A DNA stretch of 64,000 nt, from assembly GCF_947507565.1 (NCBI RefSeq), contig NC_089186.1, positions 1,302,001 through 1,366,000 of the forward strand. Direction: 5' to 3'. This document shows positions 1-11,635 of this stretch, piece by piece (the stretch's first letter is position 1; every line of letters starts with the position of its first letter). The DNA comes from Oscarella lobularis. Its lineage: Eukaryota; Porifera; Homoscleromorpha; Homosclerophorida; Oscarellidae. Under the pieces are notes generated by a model, which made no database searches, had not been told where the DNA came from, and saw nothing but the letters and a program-made list of their open reading frames with translations. The translations under genes and the position numbers were made by a program.

Positions 1-3000
1 TTTTCAGCTTGGTCTGCCGATAAGCTCGAGGATAAATTGGTCGACATGCGAGACGTCTATCAGCGACTTCAGGACGGAGCCTCGAAGGACGAACTCGAGA
101 TGAACGATCCGTTTTATGATCAAGAATCGCCTGTGCTCATTGGTGTCGCCAATCTTTTTCTTGAGTGTCTTTACCACGACGTTGAGCTTAAATATTCACC
201 TCCAATTATCAATCAGAAGGGCGAAGTAAGAGAGTCGTCTTTACTATTGAGCTGTAGGTGTACGTCTGAACGTAGATTTCCGGTCAACTTGACGTGAAAA
301 TTAGACGATGTCAGTCTGGTAAGCGCACACGTGTGCATACGTATAGCAATTGTAATGGCAACAATATTTCTACAGCTGATCAGACTGAAGACACGACTGA
401 CTTCATTCTCCGTGACAGCACTCCCGAAAAGAAGGGTGACGACGTTTATCGGAATATTCGGGTATGCGAAATCGTTGTGACGTTTCAAAAGTTTTTCGTT
501 AGTGCCTCTGTTTTCGCAAAGGTTTCCGTTGTGGGAGCGTCCTTGCCTCTCATATCAAAATGGTGCAAGGGCATCTTCTGTCAATACGACTTCTTCAATC
601 ACAAGGAAGTCACCGTACGGCCGCTAAGAGACGTGAACGGCGTGATCATTCACAGGGGGAAAGTGCTATTCAAAAATGAGCACGTACTCGAAACATAGCA
701 AAGAGCGGGGAGGAGAGAAACCGATTCTTTCTCTTCAGATTTTTCCCGTCGTTGCAACTGACGAATTCATTGACTACATCGCCTACGATTGTATCCGCTT
801 TGAAGTCTACGGCAGTCGTAGCACCGGTTTCTCTCAAACGTTGGTTGAGCCTCGAACGCTGAAGTATCGATCGCTCTCCGAAAGGCACACACGAGACGAG
901 AAATTGCCAGCCTTTTTTAATTAATTAATACTCTATGTTGCGTAGATGGAGTGAACTTCTGAAGCGATTTGAGATGATCGTTGAGGTGATGGAGCAGAAC
1001 GAGACGGGTGAATACGAGCCGGTGGAGCTGGTCGAAAAAGTGGACAACGTAACGGGTGGAGTATTTCGTCTCAAGCAGGCGAGCCGTATTGACTCTCCAA
1101 GTATTTGCCATTTTCCTTTTTTGTCTTCAGGGGCAGTCACGACGCCTTCGGGTTGTTATCAATGCCGTGGAAAATTTTGGATCTGGTCCGATCGCTTTTG
1201 ACGCGGTGGAAAAGATCGCCGTAGGATCCGTTGTGCATCAGCGGCGTGAAGCCATATCGCTGGACAGTTACACTGACATTGGACTTGAAAGGCAAGTGGC
1301 TACTCTTAGGAGTCAAGACGCCGCTGGGTATACAGTATTTCTCTTTTTAAGGCTAAGGGAGAGGTGGTCGTTGGCTTTGATGAAACAAAGGGCGTTTCTC
1401 GACGAGCAGATACGTAGGATTGTGGACAAGTCAGGTGTGATAAATTATATTAAATTATTTAATCAATAAACGATGCTTTGTGATCATAGATCGAAGCAGA
1501 TATGATATGGAACGGGAGTCAGAGCTGATTGACGAGTGGACGCTTCTCCAGTGGGAAAGGCAGGCTGTGACAGAGCCCATGCCCGGAACTGGCATTCCCG
1601 GCACTCCATCTGTGGGAAACCGGTCAGGAGCAGTGAATGCGTCGTAGAACGAACAATAGTTTTATTACATAGGCATCTTGGCCCTACGATGGAAACAAAA
1701 ATGACTCTCGTCTTTCTCGATCTTACCGAAGAGACAATGATCCTCGGCGATGCGGCCGTCATTGCCGACGATTATTTTCTAGACGGCGAAGACGAAGACG
1801 AAATCATGACCGATCTTCCTATAGTGAAAAAAGGCGACGGACAGGTATTGATTTCAAGCCAATCTCTACTGTAGTAACTATTTGTACGTCGTGAAATTGA
1901 GGTCACCGCGGTCGCTGCGTGGGATTCGTCCCTACACGACAACATGAATTTGAGGAAATTGACGAAACCCAAAGAGAGAGTTTATATAGTTGTAAAGGTA
2001 AGGTCAGAGGTAGATAGAGAGGGAGAGGAAATCAGAGGATAGAGGTCGTTTCCTTTCAAAAAAGATACGGACGACGAAGCAGCCCAACTAACTGGCTGAC
2101 TAAGATCCTGTTTTAAACCCTTGCAAGCCAGACCTTTCTCCCTTCACGGAGACTACAGTTAGTTAGTTTTACCGCACGTAGTACCTGTAATTGAAAGAGT
2201 CAACAACATGAATTCTACATGTCCTATCAGGAGTACTGTAGAACTGCGTCTCTCGGCCTCCTGTTTTTTATGGATGCACTTTATATAGTAATTTGCAGGA
2301 GCAGGCAACTTTCTTCTAATGCAGGGCCTCCAAGCCTTTGCTTGTGAAGACATTCATTCTAGTAATAATTGGTCTTTGCTTTTATGCCGGCTGTCATGAT
2401 TCTAGGTGACGGCGAGACTAAGTCATCCTCTGCCTGTCCGTCTCGTCCTCCGCAAGCGTATTTGCGTGAAAATTATCGGAAAAGTGCCTGTTTTCACGAG
2501 CACTCTGAAGCAGATGTTTGCGCGAGGCGACAAGCGCGTGCATTGCGGCGCCGTCTACGAAATCGTCGCTGGAATACCGAAAGTGAAAATCAATTGCCTT
2601 GCGTAATTTTGACATTTGCGTACTTCATAATTTATTATTAGAACCCCGGAATGGATTATTCGGCGTCGCTGAATCTCGAGGAGAAGGAGGAAGAAGAAGC
2701 GAACGTCTTGGATCGCGTCTCGCGTGGCGTCTCGTCGGTGATGAGCATAATGGCCTTGGATCGTCTGAGGCAGGAAGTCGCGGTCAAACATCGCGTCGCC
2801 AATTTGGGTCGTTCCTTGAAGAAACTGCCTCCACCGATGACAAAGCCTTTCGTATGTCTATGATTATCACCACATGGAAGTCTTTTCTGTTGAGCGTAGA
2901 ATTCTATATCTTCAGTTGTCGTTGAGTCGAGCTGATTTGTTTGAAGATTTCGAAGAGACGCCGGTAGGTAATTTTTTTATGCTGCGATGTCGGTGTCTCA

Positions 3001-3133
3001 CTTTCTTTCTCAATAGTCTTCTATATTTCAGCCTTTGCCGGCGGCTCTCGCTTCCGCTATATCTAAAGTCAGTGCCAATAATTCGCTGAATCCAAGTGCG
3101 AGTGATCCAACGCACAAGCCGATTCAACGATAA
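1..3133 (+). CDS. KIF13-like: Kinesin-3 family heavy chain, KIF13-like (3' half, 5' truncated by window)
   Basis: This is the stalk and tail part of a plus-end microtubule motor; the motor and FHA domains would lie left of the window. Short exons read through conserved kinesin-3 blocks: DPFYD..LIGVANLFLECL (about 100-225), the FCQYDFF block (522-684), ATDEFIDYI (about 740-830), KRWSELLKRFEMIVEV-like (940-1075), RERWSLALMK and LDEQI (1355-1420), PMPGTGIPGTP (1577-1612), the LVFLDL block (about 1690-1850), RLSHPLPVRLVLRKRI (2418-2470), and a LDRLRQEVAVKHR segment (2755-2800). GT/AG introns keep frame, for example donor 226/acceptor 275 and donor 319/acceptor 375. The last exon ends PTHKPIQR with TAA at 3131-3133. 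I see no C-terminal CAP-Gly domain, so the tail is short compared with KIF13B. The gene ends about 170 bp before kinase K1 on the same strand. Family call is firm; the KIF13 subclass is probable. Confidence 0.85.
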
Positions 3134-3305
3134 CGGACTGTTCTCTTTCTGGTTTCTTCTTCACGAGATTGTTTTAGGAAGAAGTAGAGAGACAGAAGGA
3201 TGTTGATCATTGGAGCAACGATAATTCCGTTCAAGAATGGGTTTGTTAATTAAGCGATTTCTATTCGAAATTGAAGGAAACGACGTAATCTAGGAGTTAA
3301 TTACA

Positions 3306-4775
3306 ATGCGTGAGCGTTTGGAAGCAATGAGTCGTGCTCTAATCGGAAAAGAAGAAGAAGTGGAACGCCTTCAGGAATCGTCTAGGCATCTTCTCGCTCG
3401 GTCACAGAAGGCAGACGAGGCTCTCATTGGTATGATATAAGAGCAGCGACGTAACCTGATTAATAATCATTAGCTTCGCGAGCTGCGCAAAGAGAGGCCG
3501 AAGAGGCACAGGCTTCAGCCCAAGAGGCACTGACTTTATCCCTAGTGGCACAAGCTTCAGCCAAAGAGGCACAGGCTTCAGCTCAAGAGGCACATGCTTC
3601 AGCTCAGGAGCGTGGTTAGCAAGCTCTTCTTTTCGTTGTGCAACCGAACTGCATTTTGTTTCACATGCAGCCAACCGCTTAGAAGGCATCGTAGCCGAAT
3701 TACGAGCTCTATGCCAGGAGAAGGAGAGACGACTGAACAGCGCAAAGGAGCAGAACGACCTTCTTCACATCCCTTTAGCTGACGTCAAAATGACCACGAT
3801 TCGGCTTGGAGGAGGCGCCTATGGAGGTAAGTTCCTGCAACACGAAATCTTGGAATGCACGCATATGTTAGAAAAAGTTAGCGCACTTTTAAAAAACGCC
3901 TCTCAAATTCTATGTGCACACTAACAAAGTGTACTCGCTTTTGTTTAGAAGTGAAAGTTGGCTACTGGCGTGGATGTCCTGTTGCAGTGAAAACGTTCTT
4001 CGAATGTCTCGACACCGACTACTACCTTGATCTTTTCAAGCAAGAGATCGCTATCTGCAGTCGAGCGCGTCATCCCAACATCGTCTTTTTGTGCGGTGTA
4101 ACGACGGTGAATGACACGCCGCTTCGAATCGTCACAGAACTTCTCGAAGGCTCTTTGTCTGACGTCATCAAGGCATCTGTTCGTTGCAAGGAGCCACTCT
4201 CTCTAAGAGAACAAATCGATCTGGCGTCGGGGATGACGGCTGGAATCAGCTATCTTCATCAACTCGGACCCAACGGTATTTTACACGGAGACATTCGCTC
4301 TACTAATGTTGTCGTGACGTCACTTATGGAGGCGAAAATTTGCGATTTAGGCGCCGCTCGCTTTGCCCAAGTCTCGCTCTCGGCCGGTCCGCTGAGCCCC
4401 GAATATTTAGCTCCTGAACGAAGCCCGGAAAAAGGTCCACGCATGCACAACACGAAGATGGCCGACGTGTACAGTTTGGGTGTTACTGTGATTGAATTGA
4501 TGATTGGACAGCATCCGGTTGTGAGTTGTCGAATTGAACATTTGTCGAAAGTGGCTCATCCCGACGTGAAGCAGATGTGTCTTCGGCTGATTGAAGAGGA
4601 TCCGAGCGCGAGGCCAGGTGCAGACGAGTGTTTGGCCGTATTAGAACTTATCCAAGAGTCATGCGCTTATAACGAGTGCGCTGCAAAAAGAATGGTGAAG
4701 GGGAAGTTTCATGGAGAAGGACAGGTTAGTCTGGTGTTGGGACCTTGGGCGCAGCGTCGCATAGTGCAGACTTAA
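3306..4775 (+). CDS. Coiled-coil TKL-like protein kinase K1
   Basis: Predicted cytosolic protein kinase with an N-terminal coiled coil. Exons are about 3306-3429, 3474-3614, 3671-3826 and 3949-4775 (TAA). The coiled coil is rich in E, A, Q and K and contains imperfect ASAQEA/ASAKEA repeats (3510-3605). The kinase domain shows the glycine loop LGGGAYGE split by an intron, VAVK lysine, catalytic loop HGDIRSTNVVV, DLG in place of DFG, and YLAPER in place of APE. Arg replaces the usual Lys two residues after the catalytic Asp, as in some tyrosine kinases. It most resembles TKL kinases (Raf/LRRK/RIPK group), though substrate class cannot be read. An upstream in-frame exon at about 3180-3240 (ending DNSVQEW, then a gtttgt donor) is conserved in K2 and may belong here, so the ATG at 3306 is only one possible start. 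K2, K3, K4 and K5 are paralogues. Confidence 0.8.
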
Positions 4776-5738
4776 TCTGTTTATATCACTGACGTACTAA
4801 ATTGTGTTTTTATGTGTTTCTACTTGATTTAATTATTTTTTTAATGTAGCAAGTTACAACCTTTTTATACGTGTAAATATTTATATTGGCAACTGTTTGA
4901 GGTCGATGGTTCCTTGATTGCGTGTTATTGTTGTTTTTTTTCTATCATTGTACCAGACTCATAATAATGAGTCATTGTACAAACCTACTACAACTTACAG
5001 CTGCACTGCGTTCTATACGGGTAGTTTTCCAAGTCCCGTTTGCGAATGCACATGGCTCGAGCTCGGCTGTTTCGGCTTCACTGAAGAAGACGGACGTCGT
5101 CGACGTACGCAAACCAATCGAGAAAATGGTCTCGTTTGCGTTTAACAACGAAAGCGAGGTGCGGGCAACGAATTTTGCGCCGATCGGTTAGCAGCTAGTT
5201 GAAGCGCCTTCATAGATGTGTGATATGACGCGACCCGACGCGAATGACAAACTCACACAGTGTCGTGAGTGTTGGGGCCCCTTTCAAGGATTTTTTCTCT
5301 CGCCAGGCTTCGTTAGCTCTTGTCTCTGAAAAACGAAGAAAGAAGAACTTGAAAGAAGAGCGAAGAGGAAAAAGAAGAAGAAATGCCTTCTTGATCGTTT
5401 CTTCTTTCTATCCACGATAGTCCATAAGTCCTTGCAACGCTGCTTTAGAGCAGGCAAAATGCCTTCTTCTTCATGAAAGCACAGTACATAAACTCTCGAT
5501 CCGAGAGAAGAATAGACACTGTGTGTCGAACGGGAATTCACGTTACAGCTAGCTAGGTTCAAACCATGGCCTCCTCTTTGAATGAACGTGGATCGTCATG
5601 TTCAGCAAGCGTCATGCTCAGCAAACGCCTAACCCTAACCAGACTTGGTATTGCCAATAATACAGTACATGACCAATTCTGCAAAACCAACGCATGATAT
5701 ATAGCAGCGAGTTCTCTATTTTTTTCCTGTAGGAAAGT
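4776..5738. other. Gap between K1 and the minus-strand cluster
   Basis: Apart from the ALIX exon-1 relic at 5065-5190 I see no gene here. 5330-5400 is purine-rich (gaagaa runs), and 5620-5640 has a short telomere-like cctaaccctaacc run. The sequence just after K1 (4775-4865) is similar to that after the dead kinase K5 (59185-59285), so K1 3' flank was copied with K5. Confidence 0.5.
5065..5190 (+). pseudogene. Relic of ALIX exon 1
   Basis: An open stretch encoding VSASLKKTDVVDVRKPIEK matches the start of the two ALIX copies further right (SVPLKK.DVVDV..PIEKF) at protein and nucleotide level. It decays after about 40 codons and no further Bro1 exon follows. It sits downstream of K1, the same kinase-then-ALIX order as K2 and ALIX copy 2, so it marks an older, mostly deleted repeat unit. 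Confidence 0.75.
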
Positions 5739-6725
5739 TCATGCTACTAATCCAAGCACTTCACAATATCGTCTAAGATCGGAAGAATAAAGTTCAAGAT
5801 GCTGTCTGTCTTTAATCACAGTTCGAAAAACGTCGACCATGCGTTGTGCAGAACGTGGAAATTCATCGAGAATCGCTTCTATATCGCTTAGAGTGCATCC
5901 TGTGGCTGCTGCATTGACGAGCCGTTCTCCTAGAGACGACTTTGCTTGAAAGGCGCCACCTTCTCTCTTTCCAAGCTCGAATATGACGTCCGAGGACGTT
6001 TGAATCAAGCTGGAGGCATCGTCTGCGTAGAACGAGAGCCCCGGTGGCAACGACGCTTTCGACTCCTCGCCAAGGAATCCCATGCAAAAGGAAACATATG
6101 GCCGGAGTCGGTGGGCCAGTGCGCTGAAATCTTCACGCGCATTCTGCCCGCGTGCACCCTCCCATCTGTAATTCTGCCAGTCCCAATAGCTTTGCTGCAG
6201 CTCCACGAGACTCCGAATCATTATTGACTTGGGGGACGTCTCTTTCGCTGTGGAGGCTAAAATCAGCTGATCGCGGATGAAACGAGCCGCTTCGTCGACG
6301 GCCGCGGGATTCTCCGATAGGGTCAATATGACCATCCGGTCGTCGAGAATAGGAGGAATGCGCCATTTAGTTCGACTGTAGGGGTGCAGATAGATACCGA
6401 TGACCTTTGGGGGCGCGGCCTCGCTGATAGCTCTCAGTAGTAGGCGCGTCTGTAGGCTGCAATTCGGCAGAAGAACCGCGAGGACGTGGCTATCGTCGAA
6501 TGCACCAAGCGAACTTACGACGTCCTCGAAGAACGACGATCCGTTTTCGGACTGGGAGCTAGCCGTCCACCGAAAGGGAACGTAGCGAACGTCGTCGGGG
6601 TACGGCTGACTTCGGAGGTCTACGAGCGATTTGCGTAGAGAGTCTAAAAGATGCTCCGTACCCATGATCGGGACCTCGCCGTAGATAAAGCACGAATCCA
6701 AAACTTCGGCCAAAATCAACTTCAT
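5739..6725 (-). CDS. Intronless gene of uncertain family, possible TIR-like N-terminus
   Basis: One uninterrupted frame; the first ATG (6725) gives about 328 residues, MKLILAEVLDS... to ...EVLGLVA. The frame stays open upstream of 6725 without another ATG. I do not recognise a family with certainty. The first 150 residues alternate hydrophobic strands and helices (HVLAVLLPN, KVIGIYLHPYS, MVILTLSENPAAVDEAARF) in an order that resembles the TIR-like segments of the genes at 9778-11253 and 11636-12100, including a polar loop before a short strand and a final amphipathic helix. The C-terminal 150 residues are helical and rich in charged residues, with no transmembrane segment or signal peptide. 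A DBB/BCAP-type adaptor is a possibility, not a claim. Being intronless is unusual among its neighbours. Confidence 0.6.
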   Translation of the reverse strand: MKLILAEVLDSCFIYGEVPIMGTEHLLDSLRKSLVDLRSQPYPDDVRYVPFRWTASSQSENGSSFFEDVVSSLGAFDDSHVLAVLLPNCSLQTRLLLRAISEAAPPKVIGIYLHPYSRTKWRIPPILDDRMVILTLSENPAAVDEAARFIRDQLILASTAKETSPKSIMIRSLVELQQSYWDWQNYRWEGARGQNAREDFSALAHRLRPYVSFCMGFLGEESKASLPPGLSFYADDASSLIQTSSDVIFELGKREGGAFQAKSSLGERLVNAAATGCTLSDIEAILDEFPRSAQRMVDVFRTVIKDRQHLELYSSDLRRYCEVLGLVA

Positions 6726-6996
6726 CTTCTGGCCGGAGACGGACGGCCGATTGCGTGTTTCGATGTCCGTCGATCGCTTCAGCTGATGGAGAACGTTTCG
6801 ACCAGTCTCTCTGCGCTCTGGTTTCGACTGGTCGATTGCGGCGCGTGCGCAGTTGAACAATCAATAAAACTATCGGAGTACAAAATATGTACCAATACCT
6901 ATGAAAACTGAAACTGCAAAATAATGTTCGGCTACAATGAAGCCTGAAAAGAGCTACTAGATCTACTGTGCTCCGGTGATCGAGTTACTGACTCGA

Positions 6997-9734
6997 TCAG
7001 ACTTGAGCTAACAAAGGTGGAAGATCCTTTCTTACAGTCTTTCCTCGCGTTTCGTCAATGGCACTGATGAAATCAAACTTGATTTCGAGATTTCTGTCGT
7101 CGTCAACCAAATTCCTCAGCTCGTGTACTTTGTGGGAAATCATTAATTAGACATTTATTTTATCGGCTCATACAGAAAGGCTTACTCTTTTCACGCAGCT
7201 CCTCTTGCAATTTTTCTTTGGCAGCTAAATCCATTTCTCTCTAAACCGCAGCGTTATTCTACTGGCCACTATAGGCTAGATCCGTTCTATATAGCTACCT
7301 TCGTTTCAACTTGCAGCCCTAGAACGTTTCTTTCTCCTTCCTTGAAAGTGAAAGCTCTGGTTCTCTGGATGTTCTTGTGGTAGCACAACTCTTCAACATC
7401 TTCGGCCGACACAGAGTACGGTCTAACTGGCGTCATAAAGTCGAGAACGCTCTCTTTGCGCCCAACAATGATAAATGTGCGAGGAGAATCAGCAGGTTCG
7501 TGAGTCTGCTCCAGCTGATACTCAACGCCTATTTAGTAATAGTGATTACACACTTGAAAATTCTGGTTTCGTTGAGATCTTACTATCTCCGGTATTGTAA
7601 ACTTCGTCGGAAAATTTCTTCTCGTACTCGTCGTCATCGTCGACATAGCGACTAAAGCAGCCTGGAAACGGCTTATCGTAAACCTATTGCAATTATGAGA
7701 CACTGTGTATATATACTCGGGCTTCATTACCAAGACTCTGTGCGGCGCACAGCCAGTGTTTCTGTTCGGCTGGACTTTAATCCGAGCACTGACGCCGTAG
7801 AATGGAACCATCTAGACAAACAACGAAGGACTTGCAAACAGAGCAATTTCTTGCGTTTTGTCGGCTTACTTTTTTTGGATGATTATTGAAATCTTCTACG
7901 TCACAGCAAGAGGAGAGCGTAATAAACGCTGCCTAAAATCAAACATCTTTTATAGGTGGACTGATATATATAGTCTGCAATATTTTCACAGTTTCGGTCT
8001 GTCCGTAGATGTCGTATAGTTTAATTTTGCGACCGTTTTCCTTGAGAAACTTCATCAGGGTCTTGATACCCTTGTCGTACAATCTGTCTCCTGCTGAGGT
8101 GATCACCTGCAAACTGAAAAAAAATTCCACTCTGATAGTCTTTATGAATAGTTCGCCAAACCTTTCCATCTTTGCCAGCGTTTTCGCGTTTCCTATCTCG
8201 TCGGCAAGGTTTCCAATAATTCTTGGTACGGAACAGAAGTGCGTGACCCCGCAATCAGCCACTATGGACCATATTCTTCTCGATTTCAAAGCCTCTGTCA
8301 TGTTAGCAACCTACATACATTATACATGCATGTGTTCTCACAAACGAAATTATTAATTAACTCCCTATGGCTAACCCTAACGATTGCTCCGCCGTTAAGA
8401 AGCGGCGTGCAGAAGCCAATTGTAAAGCCGTATACCCAGCACATATCTGACGTGACAAGGCAAATGTCATTCCCGGGACCAATCAAGTTGAAATCAAGCA
8501 GATATCGCATGTTCGTCCCTGCACCGACAATGAAACTGCCTGCCAAGTGTTCGACCACTTTGCTTTTTGTAGTCGTGCCACTTAATCCAGACAAGACCGT
8601 CTCACCTTTTTCATATACATACACGAGTATCAGTCGTATCTCACCTTGTCGTTGAAAAGAAAGCCGTATGCGTTGTACTGAGCCATTTTGGACTGTGTTC
8701 CACTTTAGATCGATCGTCGAAAATTTCATCAACAGCAAAGAAGTAATTTCTTTTATCCTACAAAGCGAAGAGGTCCTAGTTAAACACTTTTCACTATTTA
8801 AAAGCAGTGTCTACAAACCTTCATAACATGTATTTTTAACATGTCACTTTCTGATATTCCGATTTTCACATCACTGTGGCTCATCTTGAAGGTTCTTTCA
8901 ACGCTTTTGAGATCATTGACATCCTTTGCGAGCGATATAAATATCGTTATAGGCTTTATATTCGCTAACTAACGTTATAATTCACTAACCTCCGAGCCCA
9001 CCGTCACCCCAATTCGTAAGCATGCCAACAGGACAACGACTCTGGCAGGTGATTCATCCATGCAAACCAGTGCACGATTCCTTTCCGTTAGCTTCACTGA
9101 AACAAACAGTGCAAGACTTTCTAGACGGTGCAACGTCAGGTCTGGCTTACCGGTATTTTCCAAGAAGCTGGCGCATTTTTTCGTCGCCCATAGCAGCTCC
9201 TCGTACGTTTTCCGAACAGGCGACAACGAGCGATCAGCCGGAACGCTAGAATAAAAGCACGCACGTATATAGACTGCGATCATAGGATTCTTATAACTTC
9301 ATGCGGAACTAACAATATTAGAGCCGTGTGCTTGCTTTTGTCGACTTTGGGCGTCTCTCCCGCCCACCGATCGAGCATGTTTGCACAGAGATTCGTCTTC
9401 CGACCGGGCAACACTGTCACTGCGTTATGGCTTTTATCTTCGCTTTCTTCAAAGAACGTTTTGCTGATGACGTTCTGGCGCAGACTGCCGCTGGCGCATC
9501 GCTCGTTGGTGTCACCGACGCGAAAATCGTATTCTTCTGCCATCTCGCCCCAAAACAGATCAGGGTGTTCGAGAGAAAAGCGGTGAATGACTTTGTAGTG
9601 CGAATAAGAATATCCGTTTGACGTAGCAAGGTCAAGAAGCTCTTTTACTTTAGCCTCTTTTGGTCCTATATATAACACGCCTATTATGAACGTGACAAGA
9701 AAATGTCCGGCGGTGCCCAAATACTTGTTTTCAT
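6997..9734 (-). CDS. AMP-forming acyl-CoA synthetase-like enzyme (acetyl/acetoacetyl-CoA synthetase type)
   Basis: Predicted ANL-superfamily ligase forming an acyl-adenylate and then an acyl-CoA. Exons run from ATG 9734 to TGA at 6997-6999. Recognisable parts in order: N-terminal cap HPDLFWGEMAEEYDF (about 9560) and NLCANMLDRWAG (about 9370); an RKTYEELLWA segment (about 9220); adenylate P-loop-like LSGLSGTTTKSKVVEHL (about 8575); a VGWV-like site read as TSDMCWVYGF with PLLNGG (about 8400-8460); motif region VITSAGDRLYDKG and YDIYGQTE (about 8000-8110); YNTGD (about 7600); then VGR..D.L and a C-terminal lid ending GKTVRKDLPPLLAQV, where the Lys of TVRKDL is in the place of the catalytic lysine. 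YDKPFPGCF..Y resembles acetoacetyl-CoA synthetases. The P-loop reads SGTTTKSK rather than SGTTGxPK, so activity should be checked. Some exon boundaries between 7250 and 8000 are approximate. Confidence 0.8.
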
Positions 9735-9777
9735 GATGGAAACCAATTCGGCGATTTTTTCTTTGATCTTAGGCGTT

Positions 9778-11253
9778 TTAACTACAGGAAAGATAATTAG
9801 GCATAGCCATACTTTTTGCGCACCGATTATTACTCCGAGACTCTCGAAATTTCAAATTTTCGTCTGGGTAGTTTCGTTCCTTTTTTAAAGTAATCCTGTC
9901 TGGGCCAGACTGAGAAGATTCGATGATGCCGTCAAAAATATCGAAGACGAGACGGCTTTTCGCTGCAAACGCGTGATCCCTGATCTTTTTGGAAAGCTCA
10001 GAGAAATTTGATAAGTCCTTTGCTAGCGTGAAATTTTCAAACGACTCTGAGCTCGGCCTTTGGTGACTTTGATCAACAGAAACTGCCAAGACTTGAGATG
10101 AATACTTTTCCATTTTTTTGTAAAGGAATTCGAGCGTTTCTTCTGCTTTCTCCGACGAGAAGAAAGCCGCGGTCAGGATGGGAAGCAGAAGTTGAAAATT
10201 GACGGTGCCAACGTTTGGATAATTGCGACCAACTACAACTCGTTTGCACGAGACGCTTCGCGGCATGCGCTGCTCCAGCATTTCGCCCAAACGCGAGTCC
10301 TCAGCGCAGCAAAGAATTAGCAGCTTAAAATCGCTATTCGAAAAATAATAACGTTAGTGTTGATAATCCAAGCTAACACCCCAACCACCTTCGTCTTTTT
10401 TGCAGCGAAGATAGATCTTGAAGGCGATTCACTTGCATTTGAAAATCCTTAAGGCGCTGCTTTGCTACCTCTGACACTGGACGCACTCTCAGCAAAATGC
10501 GTGAATCCTCTTTGCTCTCCAATTGCTTTAGGAATTCTTCGTGGCAGTTTGACTCAGGGTGACCTTCGACGCCGAGCAGTCGATCCCCTTCCCCAAGCTC
10601 GTCAACGCTAGATTTTCGGACGCAAATCGCAGCAGCTTTTCCAGTTGCATCCTATGCAGGAAATTCGTCGAGGGCCTAATTAGACAAACGATTTCTGTAC
10701 TCACTTTTATATTCTGGATTGCGACTCCTAGTGTTTTGCCTCTCCAGCTGACGCTTACCACCTTCTCGTCCTCTGGCCACACAGAGTCAATAGTTGCCAC
10801 GTCGAAAGCTGATTTGATGTCGATGCCGGACGGCGAGGCAAACTGCAGCTTCGCTTTCAAGAAGCCGACGAAGTCTTCCGCGTTTTTCTCCGTGAGGAGA
10901 AAAGGACGTCGATCAGCAATCAGTGGAAGTGTTTTCGCAAGAGAAGGCAGAACGTTCTCGTGATCAGCAACGACAATAGGGAAAAACCGCGAGGCATATT
11001 GCAGCTTTGAGAAAATATTGTGGAACCTTAGAAGGGCGACGTGCGACTGAAAGACGTCGGGAGCGAACAATGCCAAGGCGCATTTAGGACGAATCGAACA
11101 CTCTTTTGTGTCTTCAATATGAATCGGCTCAAGTAGTGGAAATGGCAGATCTGACTTAGATAAGACGTCGCAGAGCAGTTCACACGCGCTTCGTCCGTCT
11201 GACGTGAAAAATATCGCTATGTCCTTTGTTGTGCTGAAGAGAACGCTGATCAT
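9778..11253 (-). CDS. TIR-like / PDZ / TIR-like adaptor protein
   Basis: Probable cytosolic scaffold. Exon 1 (11253 to about 10705) encodes an alpha/beta domain starting MISVLFSTTKDIAIFFTSD, with ALALFAPDVFQS and FFPIVVADHENVLPSL, a TIR/DBB-like pattern, and then begins a PDZ domain (VSVSWRGKTLGVAIQNIK). A gtgagt donor and an acceptor at 10652 join exon 2 (10651 to about 10377), which completes the PDZ with DELGEGDRLLGVEG and ILLRVRP; the frame carried past the donor without splicing would destroy it. A short charged linker follows. Exon 3 (about 10333-9778) starts DFKLLILCCAEDSRLGEML with a second hydrophobic-strand domain (LLLPILTAAFFSS, VLAVSVDQS) that looks TIR-like, ending in a basic tail. 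PDZ is clear; the TIR-like calls rest on pattern only. It is divergently placed to the small TIR-like gene at 11636. Confidence 0.65.
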
Positions 11254-11635
11254 GCATGCTACCGTATAAGGAATTGTACTGGTACCTCATTTTGCACTGC
11301 TTCGACTACTATGATAGTGAAGGCGTGATCGTGGATCCTCGCGAAATGTAACGACAGCCGTCTAAGTCTGCCACACTGTGAGGCTGTGAGAGCGTGACCG
11401 CGTGTATAACGGTTGCGCAAGAGTTCTTCTTCAAGAACGAACGGAACAATGATTCGGAGGCGGGGGCTGGCACAATGCCAAGGTCATCCAAAGGTCACCT
11501 GTAAGTTCGGGTGTAGGAGTGCGCAAGCGCAGCAGTGTCGAAAACTTGACTCTTTTGCTTGACCGGTCCTAAAAGGGTTACTTAAATATAGTCACTTTCT
11601 TGCCCTGTCATCTTCCTGCAATCATTCAAGTTGTC

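Noticed and set aside
3402-3689. Minus-strand frame with PLELKPVPLWLKLVPL repeats
   Set aside because: Shadow of the AQASAQEA repeats in K1.
5620-5645. Telomere-like cctaaccctaacc
   Set aside because: Only two units; also a single unit at 8370. Too short for an interstitial telomere.
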